Shown here: positions 7,452-14,357 of the stretch, in pieces | Position numbering within the stretch: the stretch's first letter is position 1 | Layout: every line of letters starts with the position of its first letter | Origin: Syntrophaceae bacterium UBA1062 | GTDB taxonomy: Bacteria; Desulfobacterota; Desulfomonilia; UBA1062 | Assembly: GCA_002316295.1 (NCBI GenBank) | Contig: DCDF01000259.1 | Coordinates: forward strand, 1-14,707 | Length of the DNA stretch: 14,707 nt | Reading direction: 5' to 3' | Translations under genes and position numbers: made by a program | The notes under the pieces: generated by a model | What the model was told of the DNA's origin: nothing | Databases searched by the model: none | What the model saw: the letters and a program-made list of their open reading frames with translations, nothing else

Positions 7452-8077
7452 TATCCGACCTCCTGCATCAGGCCCCTGAGCGCACTCGTTGCTGCATGGA
7501 GGTACAGCTCACGGAAATCTTCTCCCTTGAGGATCGTGTTCTGTAGCTTGCGGAACTGGAGCATGCCGTGGATCGTGGACCAGAGCACGAGCGAGGCCCT
7601 GCGAAGGGTCTTTGCGCCGGGCCGCCCGGGAAGCTGCTGCTTGAGGACGTCCTCAATGAGCGTCAGGATCCGGTTGCCGTGCTCGTCGATCCGCTCCTTG
7701 AGATGCGGGGGGAACACCACATCCGGCGCGGTGAGAAAGTAGTTGATGATCTCGTAATACGTCCGGTGCCGCTCGCTGAACTCGAGGTAGGCAAGCGCGA
7801 TGTCTTCAAGCTTGCGCAGCGGCTCGGCGTCTCCGGCGGCCACTTCGGCGATCATGTCGCGCAGGATGTCGAGCCCCTCTTCCTGAAGCGCTGCGTAGAG
7901 GTCTTCCTTGTTCTTGAAATACAGGTACAGCGTGCCTACGCTCAGCTCGGCGTTGCGCGCGATCTGGTTCATGGTGGCGGCGTTGATGCCTTTCTGAAAG
8001 AGCAGGTCGCGGGCGGTGTCGAGGATGTACTCTCTCCTCAGCTCCTTCTCCCGCTTCCTTCTTTCCTGTGATCCCAT
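7451..8077 (-). CDS. TetR/AcrR-family transcriptional regulator
   Basis: This 208-residue regulator has an N-terminal three-helix DNA-binding domain (about residues 14-60). The helix-turn-helix is TMNQIARNAELSVGTLYLYF at about 35-54, a textbook TetR signature. The rest is an all-helical ligand domain with hydrophobic and aromatic residues (YYEIINYFL, TIHGMLQF) that could line a pocket for an organic effector. The basic start (RRKREKELRRE) is common in the family. AAGGAGG lies 8 bases before ATG 8077. It sits inside the operon between AOR and the DASS transporter and is translationally coupled to the latter. It probably represses its own operon by binding the palindrome at 14196-14212 and is released by a pathway metabolite (inference). 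Confidence 0.92.
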   Translation of the reverse strand: MGSQERRKREKELRREYILDTARDLLFQKGINAATMNQIARNAELSVGTLYLYFKNKEDLYAALQEEGLDILRDMIAEVAAGDAEPLRKLEDIALAYLEFSERHRTYYEIINYFLTAPDVVFPPHLKERIDEHGNRILTLIEDVLKQQLPGRPGAKTLRRASLVLWSTIHGMLQFRKLQNTILKGEDFRELYLHAATSALRGLMQEVG

Positions 8078-8099
8078 GGCGACTTCCTCCTTCAGTGCC

Positions 8100-8132
8100 C
8101 CTTCCCTTCTTCTCGCACCCTTTCCGGGAAGG
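8100..8132. repeat. Inverted repeat between the AOR and TetR genes
   Basis: CCTTCCC (8100-8106) and GGGAAGG (8126-8132) form a perfect 7-base stem with a 19-base loop in the 78-base gap. No T-run follows. It could be an mRNA-processing or attenuating stem that lowers regulator expression relative to the enzymes. It is not a strong operator candidate. Confidence 0.3.
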
Positions 8133-8155
8133 AGGCGGTGTCTATTCGATCAGTG

Positions 8156-9994
8156 TCAGGGGTTCTCTCCGGTGCATCCCTCGCCAGGGATGCCCAGCTC
8201 TTCGAGGCGTGTAGGAGTGGGGATGCCGTTTTCGTCCCAGCCGCGCAGCCGGTAGTATCTGCCGAGCATCTTCTCCAGCTCGTTCTGCGGGCAGTATCTG
8301 CCTTTTGAGGGCCCGTCCGGGATGGGCTCGTTCATCACCCGCCAGGGGAGCATGGCGGTGGCGCGGCTAGCGCCCCTCCTCACATTGATCAGCCGCTCCA
8401 GGGTATAGATCCGCTCAGCGATGCGCTCGAGCTCTTCGAGCGTGATGTCCCACCCGGTGATCGAGCGCAGAATCGGCAGGTAGGCATCATTGAGCCGGGT
8501 GCCCAGCACCCGCTCCTGAACGAAGCGGCAGATCACCAGCGAATCGCCGATCGCGCTGTTGTTCTCGCTCTGGATGGTGTATTCGGGCTGGGCATCGAAA
8601 CCCGGGTCGCTGTCTCCATCCGCGTAGTTGGGCCGGGCGTCGTGATGGCTGCCGCCCCGGGTCGAGGTAGCGTAGGCAAGGCCCATGTTCCTCAGGCCCC
8701 GGGCCGAGTGGCCTGCCATCTCCAGGCCCTGCTGGCAGTAGAGAAGCTTCTCCGAGCCTTTGCCGAAGCGCTCCGCCAGCGCCCGGGAACCGAGCGCCAG
8801 AAGAGCGCCCGCACCCCTCCTGAAGGCGGTGTCGCGCGCTACCCCGGCAAGATCCTGTCCGGGGCCGAACCCGATGCGCCCGCCAAGGTCGCCCAGCTCC
8901 ACGATTCCCTTTTCCACACACTCGGCCGTAAACGCCAGGGTGACGCCGAAGCTGATGGTGTCCATGCCCATCTCGTCGCACTGGGCGTTGCCGTTGAAGA
9001 TGGAGACGAGGTCCGGGTTGTCGAGCATGGAGCCCATGGCATAGATGGTCTCGAACTCGGGCATCTTGACCAGCCTCTGTGCGAAGTCGCCTTCGGGCAC
9101 GCTCACCAGCTTGCCGCAGGCAACCGGGCAGCCGTGGCAGGCGATGTCCCTGTGCCGGTACTTCTCCACGATCACCGGTCCGCTCACCGCGTCGGCCCCG
9201 TCGAACACCTCTTTTGTGTTGTTGCGGGTGGCGAGCCTGCCCTTGTCGTTGATCATCTTCACCAGCACGGGCGTGCCGATCTCGGTCAGGGGCCTTGCTT
9301 TTTCGCGCAGGCCGGGCAGGTGGCGCCTGAGCTCCCGCTTCAGGTCTTCGGGCCGAAAAACCGGGGTCTTCCGCGTACCGCGCACGGCCAAGGCCTTGCA
9401 GTTCTTGGAGCCCAGAATCGCACCGATGCCTCCCCTGCCCGCGGCGCTGATGCGCGCGCCGCTGCAGACCACGTTGGCGTACACCACGCCGTTTTCGCCC
9501 GCCGGGCCGACCGCCGCACTCTGGAGACCGGGGCCGTGCTCCCGGAGCAGCAGGGCGTGGGTTTCGCCCGTGGTCTTTCCCCACAGACGCGATGCATCCC
9601 TGATCTCGACCTCCCCCTCATCGACCAGGATATACACCGGGGACGGCGCCCTGCCCCTGATCACGTATGCGTCGAACCCGGCCCTCTTCATCATCCAGCC
9701 GAAATCGCCTCCGAAGTTCGAGTCGAGGAACAGGCCGGTCTGCGGGGAGACGCCCGCCACATGGGCCCTGCCTCCTCCCCACACCGGGGTGGCGTTGATC
9801 GGCCCCGAGGCGAACACCACGGCGTTTTCCGGGGACAGGGGGCGGGCTTCCGGAGGCACCAGAGAGTGGATGATCGCGGCCGCGAACCCGTTGCCGCCGA
9901 GCCAGGCCCGGGCGAAGTCCTCTCTCAGCTCCTCAACGCAGTGCGAACCGCTGCTCAGATCGATGATCAGGATCTTTCCCATGTATCCGAACAT
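8156..9994 (-). CDS. Aldehyde:ferredoxin oxidoreductase (tungstopterin)
   Basis: From ATG 9994 the product is 612 residues, close to the usual AOR length. AORs oxidise aldehydes to carboxylates in the cytoplasm with a tungsten bis-pterin and one [4Fe-4S] cluster, passing electrons to ferredoxin. The N-terminus MFGYMGKIL is the family's start. Cofactor-binding AAGRGGIGAILGSKN is at about 184-198. Cluster cysteines are C286, C289 and C293 (CHGCPVAC) plus C489 (VICRF), nearly the spacing of the Pyrococcus enzyme (288, 291, 295, 494). The active-site glutamate is E313 (PEFET), and histidines at 450-451 match the enzyme's catalytic His region. An alternative GTG at 10063 overlaps the MFS stop (GTGA) and would add 23 charged residues; family alignment favours 9994, though its GGAG is 12 bases away. 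The preceding ThDP lyase probably supplies the aldehyde. Confidence 0.93.
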   Translation of the reverse strand: MFGYMGKILIIDLSSGSHCVEELREDFARAWLGGNGFAAAIIHSLVPPEARPLSPENAVVFASGPINATPVWGGGRAHVAGVSPQTGLFLDSNFGGDFGWMMKRAGFDAYVIRGRAPSPVYILVDEGEVEIRDASRLWGKTTGETHALLLREHGPGLQSAAVGPAGENGVVYANVVCSGARISAAGRGGIGAILGSKNCKALAVRGTRKTPVFRPEDLKRELRRHLPGLREKARPLTEIGTPVLVKMINDKGRLATRNNTKEVFDGADAVSGPVIVEKYRHRDIACHGCPVACGKLVSVPEGDFAQRLVKMPEFETIYAMGSMLDNPDLVSIFNGNAQCDEMGMDTISFGVTLAFTAECVEKGIVELGDLGGRIGFGPGQDLAGVARDTAFRRGAGALLALGSRALAERFGKGSEKLLYCQQGLEMAGHSARGLRNMGLAYATSTRGGSHHDARPNYADGDSDPGFDAQPEYTIQSENNSAIGDSLVICRFVQERVLGTRLNDAYLPILRSITGWDITLEELERIAERIYTLERLINVRRGASRATAMLPWRVMNEPIPDGPSKGRYCPQNELEKMLGRYYRLRGWDENGIPTPTRLEELGIPGEGCTGENP

Positions 9995-10059
9995 CTGATC
10001 GCTTCTCTCCTCTGGTTTGATCTTCTCCCGTGCTCTCATCACCGCCCGGAGCGGGTTCT

Positions 10060-11388
10060 TCACCCTTGAGCTGCCCCTTTGAGCCCGGAGGCGTCGGAAT
10101 CCTTTATCTTCAGCTCCACCTTTTCCTCGCGCGACACATCGCCGATATAAAACCGTGACCCTGCCAGGAACAGCAGCGCCGCGCCCAGGGTAAAGGCCGG
10201 AAGGATCAGCATGGCCGTGCCGATGTCGTACGCGTCAGACACCGCTCCCACCACCACGGGCCCCAGGGCGCTGCCCAGGATGTGCTGGGTGACCACGCAG
10301 ATGCTGTATGATACAGCCCGAAGCCCGGGGTGAACGACATCCTGGGTCACCGCGGCACCGGCGGGCACGAAGGCCACTACCGCGATGCCGCCCGCGAGCA
10401 GAAGCAGGTACTGACTCGTGCCGCCCGCAAAGGCGAAGGCCGCGAAGAAGATCACTGCTGAGACCAGCGAGGACGCCGCGCAGAACATCATCCGGGCATC
10501 GGCCCGCCTGACGCACCACTTGTCGGCCAGAAAGCCGCCCAGAGGCGCCCCCACGATGGCCAGCATCATCACCAGTCCTCCCATGAGGCCCGCCCTGCTC
10601 ATGGACAGGTCATAGGTCCGCTGCAGGTAGGTGGGCAGCCAGCTCATGAGCGAGGTGGTCACGAAGGTGTTGCCCGCAAAGGCCAGGTAGGTGAGCACGA
10701 GGGAGCGGGTGCGCATGAAGTCGCCCACGATCTCGCCCATGCCCATCTTTTTCTTGATTTCCCCACCTGCTCCGCCGTCAACGGTCTTGGTGAGCTTGAC
10801 GGTCTGGTAGTCTTTCGTGTGCCAGAACATGATGCCGACGATGATTCCCGGCAAGGCCACGAGCCAGAAGGCGTAGCGCCACCCGAAGTGCTCGGCCACC
10901 ATGGCGCCGATCGCGATGCCCAGAGCGCTGCCCAGCGGGATCGACGCGTTCCACACGCCCATGACCGCAGCTCGCTTCTTCTCCGGGAAGAGCGCGGATA
11001 TCACGGCCGTGCCGCCTGGGGCGAAGCCCGACTCGCCGATGCCCACCACGGCCCGGGCGGCAAAGAGCTGCGCGAAGCTTTTCGTGAACCCGCACACGGC
11101 AGTAGCGGCGCTCCACACGATTGCCATGATCGCGATGCCCTTGCTCCTGCTGCCGCGGTCGATGAGCACGGAAAAGGGCAGTGCGAAGATCAGGATGGCC
11201 CAGTACGCGGCGGAGACCAGCAGCCCGCTCTGGGTGTCGGATATGCCCCACTCTCTGCCCAGGAAGGGAAAGAGCGAGACCACGACCATACGGTCCATGT
11301 AGTTGAACAGGTAGAGCAGAAAGAGCAGCACGAACACGTAATACGAATACTTTTTGGATACCAGGTATCCGTTTGCATCATGACCCAT
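10060..11388 (-). CDS. MFS transporter, anion:cation symporter-like
   Basis: The 442-residue protein has about 12 membrane segments and typical MFS landmarks: LFNYMDRMVV in the first helix (an NY-x-DR signature common in the anion:cation symporter branch), the loop 2-3 motif A as LIDRGSRSKG at about 75-84, and GIGESGFAPGG in helix 4. Relatives carry organic acids such as hexuronates, galactonate or aromatic acids, normally inward with H+. ATG 11388 is preferred because AAGGAG lies 8 bases upstream; ATGs at 11418 and 11460 would add a hydrophilic, Gly/Arg-rich head with no site. The gene lies between ThDP lyase and AOR and overlaps the longest possible AOR frame by 4 bases. It may import the operon's substrate. 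Confidence 0.88.
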   Translation of the reverse strand: MGHDANGYLVSKKYSYYVFVLLFLLYLFNYMDRMVVVSLFPFLGREWGISDTQSGLLVSAAYWAILIFALPFSVLIDRGSRSKGIAIMAIVWSAATAVCGFTKSFAQLFAARAVVGIGESGFAPGGTAVISALFPEKKRAAVMGVWNASIPLGSALGIAIGAMVAEHFGWRYAFWLVALPGIIVGIMFWHTKDYQTVKLTKTVDGGAGGEIKKKMGMGEIVGDFMRTRSLVLTYLAFAGNTFVTTSLMSWLPTYLQRTYDLSMSRAGLMGGLVMMLAIVGAPLGGFLADKWCVRRADARMMFCAASSLVSAVIFFAAFAFAGGTSQYLLLLAGGIAVVAFVPAGAAVTQDVVHPGLRAVSYSICVVTQHILGSALGPVVVGAVSDAYDIGTAMLILPAFTLGAALLFLAGSRFYIGDVSREEKVELKIKDSDASGLKGAAQG

Positions 11389-11396
11389 GCCATGTT

Positions 11397-11402
11397 CTCC
11401 TT
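11397..11402 (-). promoter_or_regulatory. Ribosome binding site setting the MFS start
   Basis: AAGGAG on the - strand, 8 bases before ATG 11388. It decides against the upstream in-frame ATGs at 11418 and 11460, which lack such a site. Confidence 0.65.
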
Positions 11403-11455
11403 CACCGACGGGCTCCATATCGCCCGCCCGGCCGCTTGAGCGCCCCCTGTTCTCC

Positions 11456-11481
11456 GGCATGGCCTTCTCCGGCCGGATGCC
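11456..11481. repeat. GC-rich hairpin in the ThDP-MFS intergenic gap
   Basis: GGCAT (11456-11460) and GGCC (11461-11464) pair with GGCC (11471-11474) and ATGCC (11477-11481), with a 6-base loop and a 2-base bulge. No T-run follows on either strand, so it is not a standard terminator. It sits in the 118-base gap between the ThDP lyase and MFS genes, the longest gap inside the operon, and could set transcript stability or partial attenuation. Confidence 0.4.
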
Positions 11482-11506
11482 TGAGGCCGCGTGTCTCCGA
11501 AAAAAC

Positions 11507-13204
11507 CTATGCCTTATAGCTGCCCAGGTTCGCCAGTGCGATGCTGCCCGGGCTGATGGTGTCGGGATCGGTCATGACATTGATGCAGGATGTCCTGCCC
11601 GAGGCGAAGGCCGCCTCGAGCGCGGGCCTGATGTCGCCAGGCTTTCTCACCTCCGCTCCGAAGCCGCCCAGGGCCTCAACGAGCTTGTGATACGGCACGT
11701 AGCCGATCTCGGTGCCCTCTTTGATGGGATGGCCGAGCCTCAGCTGCTGGCTGTGGCGGATCATGCCCCAGCCCAGGTCGTTAGATATCACGACAACGAC
11801 GGGGAGCTTTTTGCGGATCGCGGTCTCGAACTCCATGAAGTTGAACCCGATGGATCCGTCGCCGCAGAACAGGCAGACCCTTTTGCCCGGATTGGTGAGC
11901 TGCGCGGCGTTCGCATAGGGGAGCCCCACGCCGAGGCAGCCGTAGAGGTTCGAGTCGAGGTAGCGGCCCGGCCTGCGCACGGTTCGGGTCATGCCCATCC
12001 AGATCTGGGCGTCGCCGCCGTCGGCCACCACGATGTCGTCGGGCCTGTCCATGAAGGTGTTGATCTCCTGTGCCGCGCGCAGGGCGTGGATCGGCACGGC
12101 ATCGCTCTCCCACATAGGCATGGTCTGGCTCTTGGATTCTTTGTCGGCGGCAACCAGCGAATTCACCCAGCCTTTGAACGAGGATTTCAGACCTTCCGAG
12201 ATCCCTTCGGCCTGAATCAGGCGGTTGCACTCCTTCAGAAGGGCCTTCACGTCGCTGACCACGGCAAGGTCCACGGTGCGGTTGCGGCCCATCTCCTCGG
12301 GCTCGAGGTCCACCTGGACGATCCTGGCGGCATGATTGAACACATCGCCGAAGATGTAGTAGAGGTTCATGCGCGAGCCCAGGAAGAGGACGAGATCGGC
12401 GCTCGTGTTTGCCACCAGGGCCGCTCCCGGACGGATGGCGAGCGAGGATTCGAAGCACAGAGGGTGCGTGTCCGGGATGGTGCCCCTACCCTGGCTGGAG
12501 GTCAGCGCGGGGATGCCGGTGTTTTCAACGAAGCGCACGAGCTCCTCTGCTGCATCGGAGTACCAGGCACCACTGCCCGCTATCACCAGCGGCTTCTTCG
12601 CCTTCCGTATCATCTCAACGATCTTTGCCGCGCCCTGGATGTCGACCGGGTGCGATTCGCAGCAGGTGGTGTTCACCTTCCTTGCCTTGCTCGGGTCGAC
12701 GCCGGCGTTGAGCACGTCTACGGGCAGCTCGAGATAGACCGGACCAGGCCTGCCGCTGATGGCGTTGCGGAAGGCGAGATCCACGAACTCGGGGATGCGT
12801 TGCGGGCTGTGGCAGACAAATGCCTTTTTGACCATGGGCTCGATGACCGGGGCCTGCCGCATGTCCTGCAGGTCGAGCTTCTCGATGGATTCCAGGCCGA
12901 CGCTTCCCGATATCAGCACCAGAGGCGAGTTTGACAGGCGGGCATTCGCAATTCCGGAGAGCGCGTTGGTGAATCCGGGCCCCGCCGTCACCATGGCGAT
13001 TCCGGGCCTGCGCATGAGCCTGCCGTAGGCCTCGGCCATAAACACTGCGGCCTGCTCGTGCCGGGTGTCGAAGAGCCTGACCGGGCTGTTTTCCAGAAAC
13101 TGATAGATGGGGGTGATGTGCCCCCCGCTGATGGTGAACACGTATTCCACACCGCGCTCGATAAGCTCCTCTGCCGCGAGCCGGCCGCCGATCATCTGTT
13201 CCAT
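11507..13204 (-). CDS. ThDP-dependent C-C lyase (benzaldehyde lyase / 2-hydroxyacyl-CoA lyase-like)
   Basis: The 565-residue protein has the three-domain acetolactate-synthase fold: pyrimidine domain (about 1-170), central domain (190-340) and pyrophosphate domain (375-550). E50 in DTRHEQAA is the glutamate that activates ThDP. The metal/diphosphate motif runs from GDGS (about 446) to SND (about 474). Two details separate it from biosynthetic acetolactate synthase: the active-site loop SGGHITPI with His at position 29, as in benzaldehyde lyase (GAHI, His29) and in HACL2/ILVBL-like lyases, and the WGMIRHSQQ segment after the cofactor motif. No regulatory-subunit gene is nearby. Such enzymes cleave acyloins or 2-hydroxyacyl-CoAs to aldehydes, which fits the AOR in the operon. 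AGGAGGT lies 6 bases before ATG 13204, and the gene follows the SDR gene by 16 bases. The exact substrate is not determinable. Confidence 0.88.
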   Translation of the reverse strand: MEQMIGGRLAAEELIERGVEYVFTISGGHITPIYQFLENSPVRLFDTRHEQAAVFMAEAYGRLMRRPGIAMVTAGPGFTNALSGIANARLSNSPLVLISGSVGLESIEKLDLQDMRQAPVIEPMVKKAFVCHSPQRIPEFVDLAFRNAISGRPGPVYLELPVDVLNAGVDPSKARKVNTTCCESHPVDIQGAAKIVEMIRKAKKPLVIAGSGAWYSDAAEELVRFVENTGIPALTSSQGRGTIPDTHPLCFESSLAIRPGAALVANTSADLVLFLGSRMNLYYIFGDVFNHAARIVQVDLEPEEMGRNRTVDLAVVSDVKALLKECNRLIQAEGISEGLKSSFKGWVNSLVAADKESKSQTMPMWESDAVPIHALRAAQEINTFMDRPDDIVVADGGDAQIWMGMTRTVRRPGRYLDSNLYGCLGVGLPYANAAQLTNPGKRVCLFCGDGSIGFNFMEFETAIRKKLPVVVVISNDLGWGMIRHSQQLRLGHPIKEGTEIGYVPYHKLVEALGGFGAEVRKPGDIRPALEAAFASGRTSCINVMTDPDTISPGSIALANLGSYKA

Positions 13205-13220
13205 GTTGACACCTCCTGTT

Positions 13221-14060
13221 TTAGAGTTCCATCAGCTGGCCGCCCGTGACGTTGACAGCCTGTCCCGTCATGTAGGACGATTCTTCCGATGCGAGGAAGG
13301 CCGCCAGCGAGGCGACCTCGGCAGGGCTGCCGATGCGGCCCAGCGGGATGGTGGCGCACATGGCGCGCTCGCGGTCTTCGACGGAGCAGTTGTAGAACTG
13401 CGCTTCGAGCCCGAAGCGCCATTTTTCCAGATCGGTGCCGATCTGGCCCGGGCACAGGGCGTTGACCCTGATCTTATTCCCGGCGAGCTCACGAGCCATG
13501 ACCTTGGTGAGCATGATGACGCCCGCCTTAGCCACCGCATAGGCGCCGTTGAACAGCGGCGGAAACTTTCCCGCGCGGGAGGCGGTGTTGACGATGGAGC
13601 CGCCTCCTCCCGCTGCCATCAGAGGCACCACAGCCCGGGACACCCGGAACACGCCGTGGAGGTTGACGTCGATGGTCTTCATCCACGCGGCCTCATCATA
13701 GGTGTGCACCGCGTTCGGCACGCCGAACGACGCGCCCGCGTTGTTGCACAGAACGTCCACTCGGCCGGTGAAGCCCTTCACCTCCTCGATCATCCCGGCC
13801 ACAGACTCGCCGCTAGTGACGTCGAGGCCCACGGCCAGGGCCTTCACCCCGAAGGCGTCCGAGAGTTCGGATGCGATGGACCTCATCTCTTCCCAGCTCC
13901 CGGCGGGCACCTGCATGTCCTTGCCGGGCGAGGCCCCCAAGTCGGCGATCACCACGTTGGCGCCGCAGGATGCGAGCTTGCGGGCAATGGCGTAGCCGAT
14001 GCCGGTCCGCTTGCCCGCTCCGGTGATGACGGCTGTCTTTCCCTTGAGATCCGGATACAT
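13221..14060 (-). CDS. Short-chain dehydrogenase/reductase (SDR)
   Basis: The 279-residue classical SDR catalyses NAD(P)-linked oxidation of a hydroxyl group or the reverse. Cofactor-binding TGAGKRTGIG is at about 13-22; D40 at the end of the second strand favours NAD. NNAG is at 106-109, and the catalytic residues are S161, Y174 and K178 (Y-x3-K). The C-terminus (TGQAVNVTGG) is the usual SDR end. An insertion of about ten residues after the second strand (ASPGKDMQVPAGSW) is longer than in FabG. ATG 14060 is chosen for GGAGGAGG 5 bases upstream; the frame stays open to an ATG at 14180, but that has no binding site and would add 40 residues foreign to SDRs. As first gene of the operon it probably oxidises the substrate or a diol intermediate (inference). 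Confidence 0.92.
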   Translation of the reverse strand: MYPDLKGKTAVITGAGKRTGIGYAIARKLASCGANVVIADLGASPGKDMQVPAGSWEEMRSIASELSDAFGVKALAVGLDVTSGESVAGMIEEVKGFTGRVDVLCNNAGASFGVPNAVHTYDEAAWMKTIDVNLHGVFRVSRAVVPLMAAGGGGSIVNTASRAGKFPPLFNGAYAVAKAGVIMLTKVMARELAGNKIRVNALCPGQIGTDLEKWRFGLEAQFYNCSVEDRERAMCATIPLGRIGSPAEVASLAAFLASEESSYMTGQAVNVTGGQLMEL

Positions 14061-14195
14061 AGTTGCCTCCTCCGGGCAGCGCACACATTTCGTAAGGCGC
14101 GGGAGCGTCTCTTCACACGGTTCAGGGCAGGCGCTTCTTGCTGCATCAGGCCGGGCGACAGGAAGCGCGGACCGGACCATGAGCGCTGCTCACAT

Positions 14196-14212
14196 AATGA
14201 ATGGTATTCATT
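14196..14212. promoter_or_regulatory. Palindromic operator, likely TetR binding site
   Basis: A perfect inverted repeat, AATGAAT-GGT-ATTCATT (+ strand), with 7-base arms and a 3-base centre. It covers the -10 box of the operon promoter, so a bound protein would block RNA polymerase. Size and symmetry suit a TetR-family dimer, and a TetR gene lies within the operon. I found no second copy of this palindrome in the window. Confidence 0.65.
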
Positions 14213-14229
14213 GTTGTAAGGCTTGTCAA
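14201..14229 (-). promoter_or_regulatory. Sigma70 promoter of the seven-gene operon
   Basis: Read on the - strand: a consensus -35 box TTGACA (complement of 14224-14229), a 17-base spacer, and TACCAT as the -10 box (complement of 14201-14206; 4 of 6 matches). Transcription would begin near 14194, giving a leader of about 130 bases before the SDR start. The leader has a small GAGC/GCTC hairpin but nothing I can name as a riboswitch. Confidence 0.65.
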
Positions 14230-14282
14230 TCGTTTTGTTTTTCCGGCCGCAACCAGGACAGATGCAGCGGAGAGCGCAAAAG

Positions 14283-14342
14283 TGGCAGAGAAGGGAAGAA
14301 AAGAGGGCCCATGCCCGCATGCAGGTATTTTTCCCTGCGTGC
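14283..14342 (-). terminator. Candidate terminator of the isochorismatase-fold gene
   Basis: GCATGCAGG (14317-14325) faces CCTGCGTGC (14334-14342) across an 8-base loop: a 9-base stem with one non-Watson-Crick pair. On the - strand it is followed, after about 12 bases, by a pyrimidine-rich run (CTCTTTTCTTCCCTTCTC). It begins 15 bases after the stop at 14358 and would separate that gene from the operon promoter. Confidence 0.4.
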
Positions 14343-14357
14343 AGGCTCAGGCCGGCG

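Noticed and set aside
8642..10069. 475-codon open frame on the + strand
   Set aside because: It is antisense to the AOR gene, His/Arg/Ala-rich without domain signatures.
11494..11506. T-run right after the ThDP lyase stop as a terminator
   Set aside because: GTTTTTT is present on the - strand, but only a 4-base CTAT/ATAG stem precedes it, too weak to call.
11387..12934. 515-codon open frame on the + strand
   Set aside because: Antisense to the ThDP lyase; composition is typical of a shadow frame and the true gene has complete catalytic motifs.
14061..14180. Forty-residue N-terminal extension of the SDR
   Set aside because: The ATG at 14180 has no ribosome binding site; GGAGGAGG sits exactly before ATG 14060, where SDR homology begins.
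13107..14219. 370-codon open frame on the + strand
   Set aside because: Antisense to the SDR gene and its promoter; no domain or binding site.
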